Positions 1-8,226 are shown, counted from the first letter of the stretch. The stretch is 51,601 nucleotides of DNA from DASVLX01 sp035552275 (GCA_035552275.1 DASZLR010000255.1:1-51601); one strand, 5' to 3'. The notes: generated from the sequence alone by a model not told the origin. Numbers and translations are program-made.

Positions 1-576
1 GGAGTATCGGTCGTTAACGGCTCGATGCGGGTCGGCCGTCGGCGACTCGCGCTCGCGCATGAACTTGGCCATTACCTGGTCGCGGACGAGTACACTGTTG
101 ATTGGCGGGTCGCCGAGTACCAGGACATCGAAACTCGCGAGAATCTGCTCGATCGATTCGCGCGGGCGTTGCTGTTGCCAGCGAACGGACTTCGCCAGGC
201 GTGGGCCGCATATACGAACAACGACGATGACGACCTGCGGTCGACGGCGGTGCGGGTAGCCAGCCAATATCGTGTGGACATGGCCACGCTCGCTCGTCGC
301 CTGCACGAACTGCGAATCGTCGGTTATGGCGATGTCGAAAGGGTGCGGGCAATTCGCACCAATCGCGCCGACATTGTCGAGATGGGTCTCGTCGTCGTGG
401 ATGAGCTGGCACCGCCGAGCCTGTCGTCCGAGTATGTGAAGTCCGTGCTTCGGTTGTACCGGAGCGAGACTGTCTCGATGGAACGGGCGATCGATCTACT
501 CTTTGACACCTGGGATGAGGAAATGTTGCCCGACTTGCCGCCGCGGTCCGAAGACGAGATCTGGCAGTTCATCTGA
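1..576 (+). CDS. ImmA/IrrE-family metallopeptidase, 5' end cut by window
   Basis: The frame is open to the first base, so this is the C-terminal part of a longer gene; the first internal ATG is at 25. The zinc-peptidase motif HELGH is encoded from nt 58, followed by a conserved helix with ARALLLP, as in the ImmA/IrrE (COG2856) family. Family members cleave or inactivate partner repressors or antitoxins and often carry an N-terminal XRE helix-turn-helix, which would lie left of the window. The stop is followed after 3 nt by a PIN-domain gene, so the two are probably cotranscribed and functionally paired. Peptidase fold: confident. Partner and substrate: inference. Confidence 0.8.
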   Translation, partial: GVSVVNGSMRVGRRRLALAHELGHYLVADEYTVDWRVAEYQDIETRENLLDRFARALLLPANGLRQAWAAYTNNDDDDLRSTAVRVASQYRVDMATLARRLHELRIVGYGDVERVRAIRTNRADIVEMGLVVVDELAPPSLSSEYVKSVLRLYRSETVSMERAIDLLFDTWDEEMLPDLPPRSEDEIWQFI

Positions 577-579
577 ACC

Positions 580-1128
580 ATGCGCAATCGAACTGAAGAA
601 TTGATTTTCGACACCGGTCCGCTGAGTCACTTCGCGCAGCAGGGTTGGTTGGGGATACTGAGACTTGTCGTCGGCGAGCGGGTGGCGGTCATTCCAGACA
701 CGGTGACCGACGAACTGAATGCCGGTATCCCTGGGCGCCCGCACCTTCGATTGGTTCTGGACGCCCCGTGGATCGAGCGGAGGGACCTGACTACCGAGAA
801 CGAGCTGCGTCATCTCGGGCAATTTGCCAAGATGCTGGTAGTCAACGAGCGAAATCTGGGCGAGGCGGCCGTGCTGGCGTACGCGAAGGCCAACGGTGCC
901 ACGGCCATTATCGATGATCGCTCCGCGCGCAAAGTGGCGCAGCTTCATGGCGTGTCCTGTCGTGGGACGCTGAGTTTGCTGTGCGAGGCAATTCATGACG
1001 GCCACCTGACGATCAGCCTGGTTTCCACCGTTGCAGACCATCTGATCGAAAGCAACTATCGCCTGCCGTTCAAACCGGGCGGCTTTGAGCGGTGGGCGCG
1101 CGAGAACTGTCTCATCCCGGCTTCATGA
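580..1128 (+). CDS. PIN-domain-like nuclease
   Basis: A 182-residue protein that begins with a hydrophobic strand and Asp (LIFDTGPLSHF, D11), followed by acidic residues D44/E45 (TDELNAG), E94 (NLGEAAVLAYA) and D111/D112 (IIDDRSARK). This spacing and the final small helical region fit PIN-fold ribonucleases of the DUF3368/COG2405 kind. PIN proteins cut RNA using a cluster of acidic residues that bind Mg or Mn, and many are toxins. The ATG lies 3 nt after the ImmA/IrrE-like peptidase gene, suggesting a two-gene unit. The toxin role is inferred; no classical small antitoxin is seen. Confidence 0.7.
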   Translation: MRNRTEELIFDTGPLSHFAQQGWLGILRLVVGERVAVIPDTVTDELNAGIPGRPHLRLVLDAPWIERRDLTTENELRHLGQFAKMLVVNERNLGEAAVLAYAKANGATAIIDDRSARKVAQLHGVSCRGTLSLLCEAIHDGHLTISLVSTVADHLIESNYRLPFKPGGFERWARENCLIPAS

Positions 1129-1154
1129 TCGCCATCCACCGCGGGGGCCGGTTG

Positions 1155-1168
1155 CCGACGGCCGTCGG
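1155..1168. repeat. 14-bp perfect palindrome after the PIN gene
   Basis: CCGACGGCCGTCGG is a perfect dyad lying 27 nt after the PIN-gene stop and 36 nt before the next -10 element. It could be a terminator-like structure or an operator; with no loop and no T run it is only suggestive. Confidence 0.3.
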
Positions 1169-1203
1169 TGGTGTCTGATGCGGAGCGCGCGCCGGTCAAC
1201 GGG

Positions 1204-1209
1204 TAGCCT
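1204..1209 (+). promoter_or_regulatory. -10 element of a probable leaderless promoter
   Basis: TAGCCT matches TANNNT and is followed by 7 nt and then the ATG at 1217, the spacing expected when transcription starts at the start codon. No Shine-Dalgarno sequence lies before this ATG, which supports a leaderless mRNA for the SRPBCC-ArsA-glucokinase operon. Confidence 0.5.
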
Positions 1210-1216
1210 GCCGACC

Positions 1217-1654
1217 ATGGCCGACCAGTCCACGCAGTCGATCGTGATCGACGCACCCCCGGCACGCATCATGGCGGTGATCGCGGATTTCGCGGCGTAT
1301 CCGGAGTGGGCCAACGCGGTCAAGCGGACCGAGGTGCTGACCGAGGGCGCGGACGGGCACGCTGAGCAGGTTCGGTTCAACCTGGACGCCGGGCCGATCA
1401 AGGACGAGTACACCCTCACCTACCAGTGGGCGACCGACGGCCTGTCGGTGAACTGGACGCTGGTCAAGGGTCAGATGCAGAAGGCCCAGGACGGCAGCTA
1501 CACGTTGCGGCCGGACGGCGAGCACACCGAGGTCACATACACCCTGTCGGTTCAGCTGGCGATCCCGCTGCTGGGGCTGCTGCGCCGGAAGGCCGAGAAA
1601 GTGGTCATGGACACCGCGCTCAAGGAACTGAAGCGCCGGGTGGAAGACGGCTGA
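1217..1654 (+). CDS. SRPBCC-family protein (Rv2185c-like)
   Basis: A 145-residue SRPBCC/START-like protein: the N-terminal strand QSIVIDAPPARIMAVIADFAAYPEWA is the signature of polyketide-cyclase/dehydrase-like ligand-binding folds, ending in a long C-terminal helix (LKELKRRVEDG). The ligand is unknown; in actinobacteria this family sits next to ArsA-like ATPase genes, as here (5-nt gap to the next start). The ATG at 1217 was chosen because it starts at the usual family N-terminus and lies 7 nt after a TANNNT box; the longer frame upstream runs through the intergenic palindrome and lacks family sequence. It is the first gene of a four-gene operon ending with glucokinase. Confidence 0.85.
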   Translation: MADQSTQSIVIDAPPARIMAVIADFAAYPEWANAVKRTEVLTEGADGHAEQVRFNLDAGPIKDEYTLTYQWATDGLSVNWTLVKGQMQKAQDGSYTLRPDGEHTEVTYTLSVQLAIPLLGLLRRKAEKVVMDTALKELKRRVEDG

Positions 1655-1659
1655 GGGGC

Positions 1660-2910
1660 ATGCGCATCCTGCTGTTCACGGGCAAGGGAGGCGTGGGCAA
1701 GACCACGCTGGCCGCGGCCACCGCCGCGCGCCTTGCCGAGCGCGGCAGCAAGACCCTGGTGGTGTCCACCGATCCGGCGCATTCGCTGAGTGACGCGCTC
1801 GGCGTGCCGCTGACCGGCGACCCGACCGAACTCGGCGGTGACGCGCCCGAGGGCCTGTACGCCAGCCAGCTCGACACCCGCCGGCTGGTGGACGGCAACT
1901 GGCTGACGCTGCGCGGGCACCTGCGCGGCCTGCTGTCCGGCGCCGGGGTGGACGACATCGCGGCCGAGGAACTGACCGTGTTGCCCGGTGTCGAGGAATT
2001 GTTGGCGCTGACCGAGGTGTACCGGCTGGCGGAGACCGGGCCGTGGGAGGCGGTGGTGGTCGATTGTGGACCGACCGCCGAGACGTTGCGGCTGCTGGCC
2101 TTGCCCGAGGCCGTGTCCGGTTACCTGGAGAAACTGTTCCCCAGCCACCGAAGGGCGGTGCGCGGCCTGCTCGCCGGTCTGGCCGGCGTCCGGCAGGCGG
2201 ACCGGCTGGACGATGTCGCGGACGCGATCGGCCGGCTCGCCGAGCAACTGGACGGGCTGCGCCGGATGCTCGGCGACCGCCGCCGGACCGGGGTCCGGCT
2301 GGTGTGCACGCCGGAAAGAGTTGTGGTCGCGGAGACCCGCCGCACGCTGTCGGCGTTGGCGCTACAGGGAATCCGGGTCGACGGCCTGATCGCCAACCGA
2401 ATGGTGCCGGAACTGAGCGGTCGGCTCGGGGTCTGGCCGCATCCGGCGGTGAGTTGGCTGCGCGCCCGGCGAGTCGAGCAGCAGGCGGTGCTGCGCGAAC
2501 TGGCCGACACCACGGCGCTGGCCGTGCACACCGCGCCGTATCTGGCTGCCGAGCCGATCGGCGCGCCTGCGCTGCTGGTGCTGGCGGAGCAACTGTACGG
2601 CGAGCGCGATCCGTTGGCGGAGGCCGATGTGACCACGCCGCCGCTGCTGTCGGTGCGCGGCCAGGGACACGATCTGGACTCGCGGTTCGAGCTGCGGGTC
2701 GCGGTGCCGCTGGCCGCCGACACCACCATTGATCTGGCCAGAGTGGACGATGATCTCGCGTTGACGGTTGACGGGCGACGGCGGTTGATCACGCTGCCGG
2801 CGGTGTTGCGGCGCTGCCAGGTGCTGGGCGCGGAAGTGGACGAAGAGGGCCTGCTGGTGCGGTTCCAGCCGGACCCGCAGCGGTGGATGCGGCAGGAGGG
2901 TGACCGGTGA
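1660..2910 (+). CDS. ArsA-like P-loop ATPase (Rv2184c-like)
   Basis: A 416-residue deviant Walker A ATPase: LLFTGKGGVGKTT at residues 5-16, STDPAHSLSDALG in switch I and a DCGPTAETLRLL switch II segment, as in ArsA/GET3 enzymes. GET3-type proteins escort tail-anchored membrane proteins and ArsA drives arsenite export; actinobacterial homologues next to SRPBCC genes have no settled role, and no arsenic genes are near. The C-terminal third carries a small beta-rich extension (ALTVDGRRRLITLP) that looks like an HSP20-type domain. ATG at 1660 lies 5 nt after the SRPBCC stop. The stop overlaps the next GTG by 4 nt, so translation is coupled. Confidence 0.85.
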   Translation: MRILLFTGKGGVGKTTLAAATAARLAERGSKTLVVSTDPAHSLSDALGVPLTGDPTELGGDAPEGLYASQLDTRRLVDGNWLTLRGHLRGLLSGAGVDDIAAEELTVLPGVEELLALTEVYRLAETGPWEAVVVDCGPTAETLRLLALPEAVSGYLEKLFPSHRRAVRGLLAGLAGVRQADRLDDVADAIGRLAEQLDGLRRMLGDRRRTGVRLVCTPERVVVAETRRTLSALALQGIRVDGLIANRMVPELSGRLGVWPHPAVSWLRARRVEQQAVLRELADTTALAVHTAPYLAAEPIGAPALLVLAEQLYGERDPLAEADVTTPPLLSVRGQGHDLDSRFELRVAVPLAADTTIDLARVDDDLALTVDGRRRLITLPAVLRRCQVLGAEVDEEGLLVRFQPDPQRWMRQEGDR

Positions 2911-3395
2911 CCACGTCGACAGGGCAGGCCGGCGCATCCTCGGGCACGGTGCCGGGCGCCCGGCTGGCCGAGGAACTGCGGCTGCTGCTGGATCTGCTGG
3001 CCGATCGGCTTCAGCCGTGGCTGGACCGAATGGCCGCCGAGCATCAGGAGCACGAGGCCGCCGGCCAGCGGCCGGTCAGCTGTGACTGGTGCCCGTTCTG
3101 CGCCGGGCTGGCCGTGTTGCGCGGCGAGCGGCCGGAACTCGCGGTGCGCGCGGCCGAGCACGCCGCCGGGCTGCTGGCCGTGTTGCGGGCCGCGCTCGCC
3201 GAAGGCGCCGCCGGAGCGACCGATCAGTCCACAACGGATTCTTCCAGCGCGGCCGATTCAGCTGACCCAGCCGATTCATCCACATCGGACTCACCGCGAG
3301 TACAGCGAATCACCGTGCAGCGGCCGGGAAGCGGCGACAACGACGGCGGCAGTGTCGATGGCGGCGATGTCGATGGCGGCGGAGACAGCAAGTAG
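2907..3395 (+). CDS. Conserved actinobacterial CxxCPxC protein (Rv2183c-like)
   Basis: A 162-residue protein of unknown function. Residues 16-50 form an amphipathic helix, followed by a compact cysteine motif SCDWCPFC (C59, C62, C65) that could bind zinc or another metal, then a second Ala/Leu-rich helix. From about residue 105 the tail is low-complexity Ser/Asp/Gly, containing repeated DGG units, and is probably disordered. The GTG start overlaps the ArsA-like stop (GTGA) and the stop shares one base with the glucokinase start. Its fixed place between ArsA-like and downstream genes suggests a shared process, which I cannot name. Confidence 0.7.
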   Translation: MTTSTGQAGASSGTVPGARLAEELRLLLDLLADRLQPWLDRMAAEHQEHEAAGQRPVSCDWCPFCAGLAVLRGERPELAVRAAEHAAGLLAVLRAALAEGAAGATDQSTTDSSSAADSADPADSSTSDSPRVQRITVQRPGSGDNDGGSVDGGDVDGGGDSK

Positions 3396-4375
3396 TGCTG
3401 ACCGTTGGTGTGGATGTCGGCGGCACCAGCGTGCGGGCCGGCATCGTCGACAAGTACGGCGACCTGCTGGACGTGACCCGAACCGACACGCCAGCCGATG
3501 AACGGTCCCTGGAAGACGCCGTCGTCGCGTCGGTGACCGAGCTGACCGGCCGACATCGGGTGGCTGCGGTGGGGCTCGCGGTGGCCGGGTTCGTTGCCGA
3601 GGACCAGCGGACCGTCCGGTTCGCGCCGCACCTGGCGTGGCGCGGCGCCCCGGTCGCCGATCGGGTCGCGGGCCGGGTGCGGTTGCCGGTAGTGCTGGAA
3701 CACGATGTGAACGCGGCGGCCTTGGGGGAGTACCGGTTCGGCGCGGCGCGCGGGGCGAAGGTCGCGGTGATGATCGCGCTCGGCACCGGCATCGGCGGCG
3801 CGCTGCTGCAGGAGGGCAGCCTTTTCCGTGGCGCGCACGGCGTCGCGCCGGAGTTCGGCCATCTGCGGTTGGTTCCGGGCGGGCGGCCGTGCCCGTGCGG
3901 GAAAAACGGTTGCTGGGAACGGTATTGCAGTGGCACCGCGCTGGCCACCACCGCGATCGAGTTGCTGGCCCGCTCGCCCGGCGGAGCGTCGCTGTCACAC
4001 GCCGGCACGATCACCGGCCGGCGGGTCGCCGCCGCGGCGCGCGACGGCGATCCAGTGGCCGAGCGGGCGATGGCCGAGTTGGCCCGGTGGCTGGGGGAGG
4101 GGCTGGCGCTGATCGCCGACCTGTACGACCCGGACCTGGTGGTGATCGGCGGCGGGGTGTCCGAATCGGCGCCATTGTTCCTGGACGACGCCCGGGACCA
4201 CTACGCCAAGGCGCTCACCGGCGCTGGACACCGGCCGCTGGCCCGAATCCGCAGCGCGCAGCTGGGCGGGGACGCGGCTATCGTCGGCGCCGCGATCATC
4301 GCGGCCGAGTCGGTGCGCCATGTGCTGCCGCTGTCCCCACGAATGCGGAATACCCTGTCCGCCCGCCGCCGTTGA
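3395..4375 (+). CDS. glkA: ROK-family glucokinase
   Basis: A 326-residue ROK kinase that phosphorylates glucose to glucose 6-phosphate with ATP (or polyphosphate in some actinobacteria). It shows the N-terminal phosphate loop VGVDVGGTSVRAG, the glucose-binding and catalytic segment LEHDVNAAALGE, a GTGIGGALL motif, and the ROK zinc motif CPCGKNGCWERYCSG. The GTG start overlaps the previous stop by one base (TAGTG). In Streptomyces, GlkA also mediates carbon catabolite repression. Here it lies on the same side as the phosphofructokinase gene 5 kb downstream, as in other actinomycetes. Substrate specificity is inferred from the family. Confidence 0.9.
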   Translation: MLTVGVDVGGTSVRAGIVDKYGDLLDVTRTDTPADERSLEDAVVASVTELTGRHRVAAVGLAVAGFVAEDQRTVRFAPHLAWRGAPVADRVAGRVRLPVVLEHDVNAAALGEYRFGAARGAKVAVMIALGTGIGGALLQEGSLFRGAHGVAPEFGHLRLVPGGRPCPCGKNGCWERYCSGTALATTAIELLARSPGGASLSHAGTITGRRVAAAARDGDPVAERAMAELARWLGEGLALIADLYDPDLVVIGGGVSESAPLFLDDARDHYAKALTGAGHRPLARIRSAQLGGDAAIVGAAIIAAESVRHVLPLSPRMRNTLSARRR

Positions 4376-4383
4376 CAGTGACC

Positions 4384-4824
4384 ATGGCAAGTGCTGAGAG
4401 TGTTCTTCCGGACCCGTCGACGCCGTTCGGGGAGCGGGTGGCACGGCGGCTGCGCGAGGCCAAGGTCATTTGGCTCACCACGATCGGCCGGGACGGCACG
4501 CCGCAGCCGAATCCGGTCTGGTTCCTCTGGCAGGGCGACGACAGCATCCTGACCTACAACCGCCCCGACGCCAACCGGCTGACACACATCAAGGACCGGT
4601 CGCGCGTGTCACTGAACCTCGACGGCAACGGCAACGGCGGCGACATCATCGTGATCACCGGCGACGCCGAGCAGGTGTCCGACGTCCCGGCGCCGCACGA
4701 ACTGCCGGCCTACCTGGACAAGTACGGCGAATCCATGGTGAAGGTCAGTGGTAGCCAGCAGGGTTTCAGCGAAGAATACGGCGTGCCGATTCGAATCAAG
4801 ATCAGCCGCGTACGCGGTTTCTAG
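4384..4824 (+). CDS. Pyridoxamine 5'-phosphate oxidase-fold protein (F420/FMN type, Rv3369-like)
   Basis: A 146-residue split-barrel flavin-fold protein: VARRLREAKVIWLTTIGRDGTPQPNPVWFLW is the first strand pair of the PNPOx/FDOR family, and the sequence ends with a strand carrying RIKISRVRGF. The TIGR03667 (Rv3369-like) group fits best; members bind F420 or FMN and act as reductases on unknown substrates. ATG 4384 was chosen; a GTG at 4378 is the alternative. It lies 8 nt after the glucokinase stop and may be cotranscribed with it. Confidence 0.8.
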   Translation: MASAESVLPDPSTPFGERVARRLREAKVIWLTTIGRDGTPQPNPVWFLWQGDDSILTYNRPDANRLTHIKDRSRVSLNLDGNGNGGDIIVITGDAEQVSDVPAPHELPAYLDKYGESMVKVSGSQQGFSEEYGVPIRIKISRVRGF

Positions 4825-4834
4825 CCGCGGGAAG

Positions 4835-5359
4835 CTAAACCTGAGCGCCGTCGTCGCCCGAGCCGGGCGGTGGTCCCTGCTTGATCCGCAGCATCAGCCA
4901 GCCGATCCCGGACGTGATCGACACCAGTGCCAGCGGCAGGGCGATGCCGACGCTCAGGCCGATCACCCTGGGCGCGACCAGCAGCAGCACGCCGATCAAC
5001 ATCATGACCAGGCCGAAGATCGTGCTCATCCGCAGCCGGGGCAGCGGCGGCGGCTCGGGCGGGACGAAGTGTTCCTCGGGTTCGGCGGGCTCCGAAGGCC
5101 CCGAGGTGCCCGGATCGCCGAGGTCACCGCCGGTGACCGTCCAGTCCCACGGCATCTCCGGCCGACGCCAGCCGGTGGGCGGTGTGGCGGGTTCGATCGG
5201 ACCAATGGGCCCGGTCGGCGTGTCGTGCTCCAGATCGGGCTTCTCGATCTCCTCGGTCAGTCCGATGCCGACGCCTTCCCGCTCCAGGCCAGCCACGATC
5301 TCGGCGAACGCCGCGTCGACGTCCTCCGGTCCGTCCGGGCCACCGCGCCGGCTCGTCAT
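4835..5359 (-). CDS. Small membrane protein with disordered Pro/Glu-rich N-terminus
   Basis: A 174-residue protein of unknown function. Residues 1-110 are acidic and proline-rich (GPIGPIEPATPP, EPEEHFVPPEPPPLPRLR) and probably cytoplasmic and disordered. Two closely spaced transmembrane helices follow (STIFGLVMMLIGVLLLVAP and LSVGIALPLALVSITSGIGWLML), then a short basic and glycine tail. The ATG at 5359 (MTSRRGGPDG) was chosen because the in-frame sequence upstream overlaps the esterase end in an unlikely composition. It is transcribed convergently to the oxidase-fold gene and lies 16 nt after the upstream esterase stop, so the two probably share an mRNA. Confidence 0.65.
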   Translation of the reverse strand: MTSRRGGPDGPEDVDAAFAEIVAGLEREGVGIGLTEEIEKPDLEHDTPTGPIGPIEPATPPTGWRRPEMPWDWTVTGGDLGDPGTSGPSEPAEPEEHFVPPEPPPLPRLRMSTIFGLVMMLIGVLLLVAPRVIGLSVGIALPLALVSITSGIGWLMLRIKQGPPPGSGDDGAQV

Positions 5360-5375
5360 GGACACACCTCGCTGG

Positions 5376-6164
5376 CTATCCGGCCTGCTGTGTTCGTTCC
5401 TTGTGAATCCGCTGGGCGAAGTCGACACTCTCAGTGAAGATCGTGTCGGCGTCGTTGTCCAGCGTCGCCACATGGAAACTGTCGGGCAACACCACCTCGC
5501 GAACGTCCGTGCTGCGCACGCCGTCCAACACTATTTTCGCATTCACCGGCTCGACCACGTGGTCCACCGCCGACCGCAGCAACAGCACCGGCGCGGTGAC
5601 GCGGCCCAGGTCGGCACGCACCAAGCCCCACAGCTCGCGCAGGCTGTTCGCCGCGCGCAGCGGCGTCCGGTCGTAACCGAGCTCGGTGACGCCGGGTTTC
5701 TTGATGTCCCCGGCCACCCCCGGCCGGGACGCCAGCAGCCGCGACGCCACCGGGAGCAGCTTCGCGTCCAGCCGTAGCGTGGTCACCGACGGGTTGACCA
5801 GCACAATGCCGGCCACCTGGGCACCGTGCGTCTCGGCCAGCCGCAGCGTGAGCGTGCCGCCCATGGACAGGCCGAACACGAAAACCGACTGGCACCGCCC
5901 GGCCAGCTCCGTGAACGCCGCGTCCACGGTCGTGAACCAGTCCGGCCAGCCGGTTTGGTTCATCTCCTGCCAGGTGGTGCCATGGCCGGGCAGCCGAGGC
6001 ACCCGAACGGTGAAGCCCGCGTCCCGCAGGTGCTCCGCCCACGGGCGCATGCTCTGGGGTGAGCCGGTGAAGCCGTGGCACAGCAGCACACCGATGTCGG
6101 TCGAGCCGTCGTGCGAGAACGGCTCGGCGCCGGGCAACACGGTCGGCTGCGGCGACACGGGCAC
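5376..6164 (-). CDS. Alpha/beta hydrolase, carboxylesterase/monoacylglycerol lipase type
   Basis: A 262-residue alpha/beta hydrolase. It has the oxyanion-region motif CHGFTGSPQSM, nucleophile elbow GLSMGG, a late acidic residue in LRSAVDHVVEP and the catalytic His in DSFHVATLDND. The order and length match the COG1647 esterase group that hydrolyses medium-chain carboxyl esters or monoacylglycerols. The GTG at 6164 was chosen because AGGAG stands 8 nt upstream; the same frame stays open 105 nt further up, to an alternative start at 6269. No signal peptide, so cytosolic. It faces away from the GH16 gene, with about 170 bp of divergent intergenic DNA between. Confidence 0.8.
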   Translation of the reverse strand: MPVSPQPTVLPGAEPFSHDGSTDIGVLLCHGFTGSPQSMRPWAEHLRDAGFTVRVPRLPGHGTTWQEMNQTGWPDWFTTVDAAFTELAGRCQSVFVFGLSMGGTLTLRLAETHGAQVAGIVLVNPSVTTLRLDAKLLPVASRLLASRPGVAGDIKKPGVTELGYDRTPLRAANSLRELWGLVRADLGRVTAPVLLLRSAVDHVVEPVNAKIVLDGVRSTDVREVVLPDSFHVATLDNDADTIFTESVDFAQRIHKERTQQAG

Positions 6165-6337
6165 GGGCCACGCTCCTACGTCCGGGGTCTCCCCATGATG
6201 CGGCAATCGTCCCACGAACGGGGATGTGGCGGGTGCCTCAATTCGCCAAACCGGTACAGGGACGCACACCTGAGCGAGACCGGCCTACTCACGACCCCGG
6301 CGTGCGCAACCGCGATCCGGCGGCGAACACTGGCATC

Positions 6338-7282
6338 ATGCCCAGTAGACGCGGGTTTCCGCGGATGACCCGGTTGCGGGTGCTGGCGTTGTGCCTGGCC
6401 GTGATCGCCGGCGCGGCGGCTGTGGCTGTCGCGACCGGCGTCGTGCCGTCGCGGGCCGACGCCGGCACTGCCTCAGCCACGGTCCAGCCGTCTCGGGACG
6501 GCGGCCGGACGTCCGGGTCGACGGCCGCCTCGCCACCCCCAACCAGCATCACGTCGTCCTCGACCATCCCGTCGCCACCCCGGACGACGACGCCGGCCGC
6601 CCCGAGCGCCACGCCGTTGCCGCTGCCGGGATCGTCGGCCGCCCAGGCGTTCAACTGGGGTGATCCGGTCGCCGGTGACGAATTCAACGGCACCGGCGTC
6701 GACACCTCGAAATGGCGCGTCTACAACGGCTCCGGCAGCAACGACAACGGATTGCGACTGCCGCAACAGGTCACCGAATCGGGTGGTTTTCTCACTATTA
6801 CCGGCCTGCCCAACAGTGGTAGCGGTGGAATGGCATGGCGGTTCGGACAGAAATACGGCCGCTGGGAGGCGCAAATGCGGGTGACGCAGCAGACCGTCGG
6901 TGGAAAGCCATACCACCCAGTGCTTCTGCTGTGGCCGGACTCGAACAGGTGGCCGCAGGACGGTGAACTAGACTACGCTGAAAGCGACGCGAACGCACCA
7001 TCCGTCAACGCGTTTCTGCATTTTCCCGGCAACAGCGCGACTGGTCAGCTCTGGTACAACAAGCCGATTGATCTGAGCCAGTGGCACGATTACGCGTTTG
7101 AATGGTCGCCCGGCCACATGACTGGTTACATCGACGGGGTGCAGTGGTACTCGACCACTGATCCGCGGGTCCAGCCGCCCGGCCCGATGCACGCCACGAT
7201 CCAGCTGGACGACCTGGTCTCGCCAGGCGGCATGAACACCACCGAGATGCAGGTCGACTGGTTCCGCATGTACACCGTGTGA
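6338..7282 (+). CDS. Secreted glycoside hydrolase family 16 endoglucanase
   Basis: A protein of about 314 residues. The N-terminus is a signal peptide or membrane anchor (basic MPSRRGFPRMTRLR, then LALCLAVIAGAAAVAVA), followed by a Ser/Thr/Pro linker to about residue 105 and then a GH16 jelly-roll domain. The catalytic signature ExDxxE is present as ELDYAE (E210 nucleophile, D212, E215 acid/base). GH16 enzymes retain configuration and cleave beta-1,3/1,4-glucans, laminarin or related polymers. No carbohydrate-binding module is visible. The start could also be the ATG at 6365; neither has a clear ribosome site. The exact polysaccharide is not predictable from the motif. Confidence 0.85.
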   Translation: MPSRRGFPRMTRLRVLALCLAVIAGAAAVAVATGVVPSRADAGTASATVQPSRDGGRTSGSTAASPPPTSITSSSTIPSPPRTTTPAAPSATPLPLPGSSAAQAFNWGDPVAGDEFNGTGVDTSKWRVYNGSGSNDNGLRLPQQVTESGGFLTITGLPNSGSGGMAWRFGQKYGRWEAQMRVTQQTVGGKPYHPVLLLWPDSNRWPQDGELDYAESDANAPSVNAFLHFPGNSATGQLWYNKPIDLSQWHDYAFEWSPGHMTGYIDGVQWYSTTDPRVQPPGPMHATIQLDDLVSPGGMNTTEMQVDWFRMYTV

Positions 7283-7389
7283 TCAGACGTGTCACGGTGC
7301 GGCCGTGTCATCACCGTGATGCCGTCGTTGTGCCGAGTGGACGACCTTCGTAGGCTGTACGGGGGCCGGGGCGAGGAGGCGGCGGCACG

Positions 7390-8139
7390 GTGTTGTACTG
7401 GTTGCTCAAGTACGTGCTGCTGGGACCGCTGCTGCGATCCGTCTTCCGGGTGCACGCGGAGGGCGTCGATCACGTCCCCGCCACCGGCGGCGCGGTGCTG
7501 GCCAGCAACCATCTCGCGGTCGCCGACTCGTTCTTCATGCCGGTGATGGTGCCCGGTCGTCGGGTGACCTTCCTGGCCAAACGGGAGTACTTCACCGGGT
7601 CCGGGCTCAAGGGCAGGCTCAAGAAGTGGTTCTTCGCCGGCATCGGCCAAGTGCCGATCGACCGGTCCAGCGCCGCCGCCGCGCAGGCGGCGCTCGACAC
7701 CGGGGTCCGGCTGCTGAGCCACGGCGCGCTGTTGGGCATCTACCCGGAGGGCACCCGGTCCCCGGACGGCAGGCTGTACAAGGGAAAGACCGGCCTGGCG
7801 CGGATGGTGTTGGAATCCGGTGTGCCGGTCATTCCGGTGGCCATGGTCGGCACGGACCGGGCCAACCCGATCGGTTCGAAGATGTGGCGGCCGGCGCGCA
7901 TCCAGGTCAGGTTCGGCGCGCCGCTGGACTTCTCCCGCTACGAGGGACTGGCCGGCGACCGCTTCGTGGAACGATCGATCACCGACGAGATCATGTACGC
8001 ACTGATGGAGCTGTCCGGCCAGGAGTACGTGGACGTGTACGCGGCCAAGGTCAAGGAGGCGCGGGAGAACGCCGCCGCGATTCCGCGCCAGCCCTCGGCC
8101 GAGGACGCCGCCCGCGTGCCGGAAACCAAGGCTAGCTGA
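7390..8139 (+). CDS. 1-acyl-sn-glycerol-3-phosphate acyltransferase (Rv2182c-like)
   Basis: A 249-residue PlsC-family acyltransferase, which adds the second acyl chain in phosphatidic-acid synthesis at the inner face of the membrane. The catalytic HX4D box is NHLAVADS, the glycerol-phosphate-binding motif is YPEGTRS, and an N-terminal hydrophobic helix (WLLKYVLLGPLL) gives peripheral membrane attachment. The C-terminus is a long charged Ala/Glu helix. GTG at 7390 is preceded by GAGGAGG about 12 nt upstream. Its place upstream of the exoribonuclease and DAHP synthase matches the M. tuberculosis Rv2182c-Rv2178c order. A second PlsC-like gene lies at 36.9 kb. Confidence 0.85.
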   Translation: MLYWLLKYVLLGPLLRSVFRVHAEGVDHVPATGGAVLASNHLAVADSFFMPVMVPGRRVTFLAKREYFTGSGLKGRLKKWFFAGIGQVPIDRSSAAAAQAALDTGVRLLSHGALLGIYPEGTRSPDGRLYKGKTGLARMVLESGVPVIPVAMVGTDRANPIGSKMWRPARIQVRFGAPLDFSRYEGLAGDRFVERSITDEIMYALMELSGQEYVDVYAAKVKEARENAAAIPRQPSAEDAARVPETKAS

Positions 8140-8214
8140 ACCAGTCACCTGTGCCGGCTGGTCGGCGTCGGGTGATCGTCCGTAGCTGCCCGAATGACTG
8201 GCTGCCGCGATGAC

Positions 8215-8220
8215 TAGGGT
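8215..8220 (+). promoter_or_regulatory. -10 element, leaderless exoribonuclease promoter
   Basis: TAGGGT is followed by 6 nt and the GTG at 8227, with no ribosome-binding site between, the arrangement of a leaderless transcript. Confidence 0.45.
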
Positions 8221-8226
8221 CGGCCG

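Noticed and set aside
1660..2910. Arsenic-resistance ATPase
   Set aside because: ArsA-like by motif, but no arsB, arsC or arsR nearby; the gene belongs to the conserved SRPBCC-ArsA-glucokinase operon.
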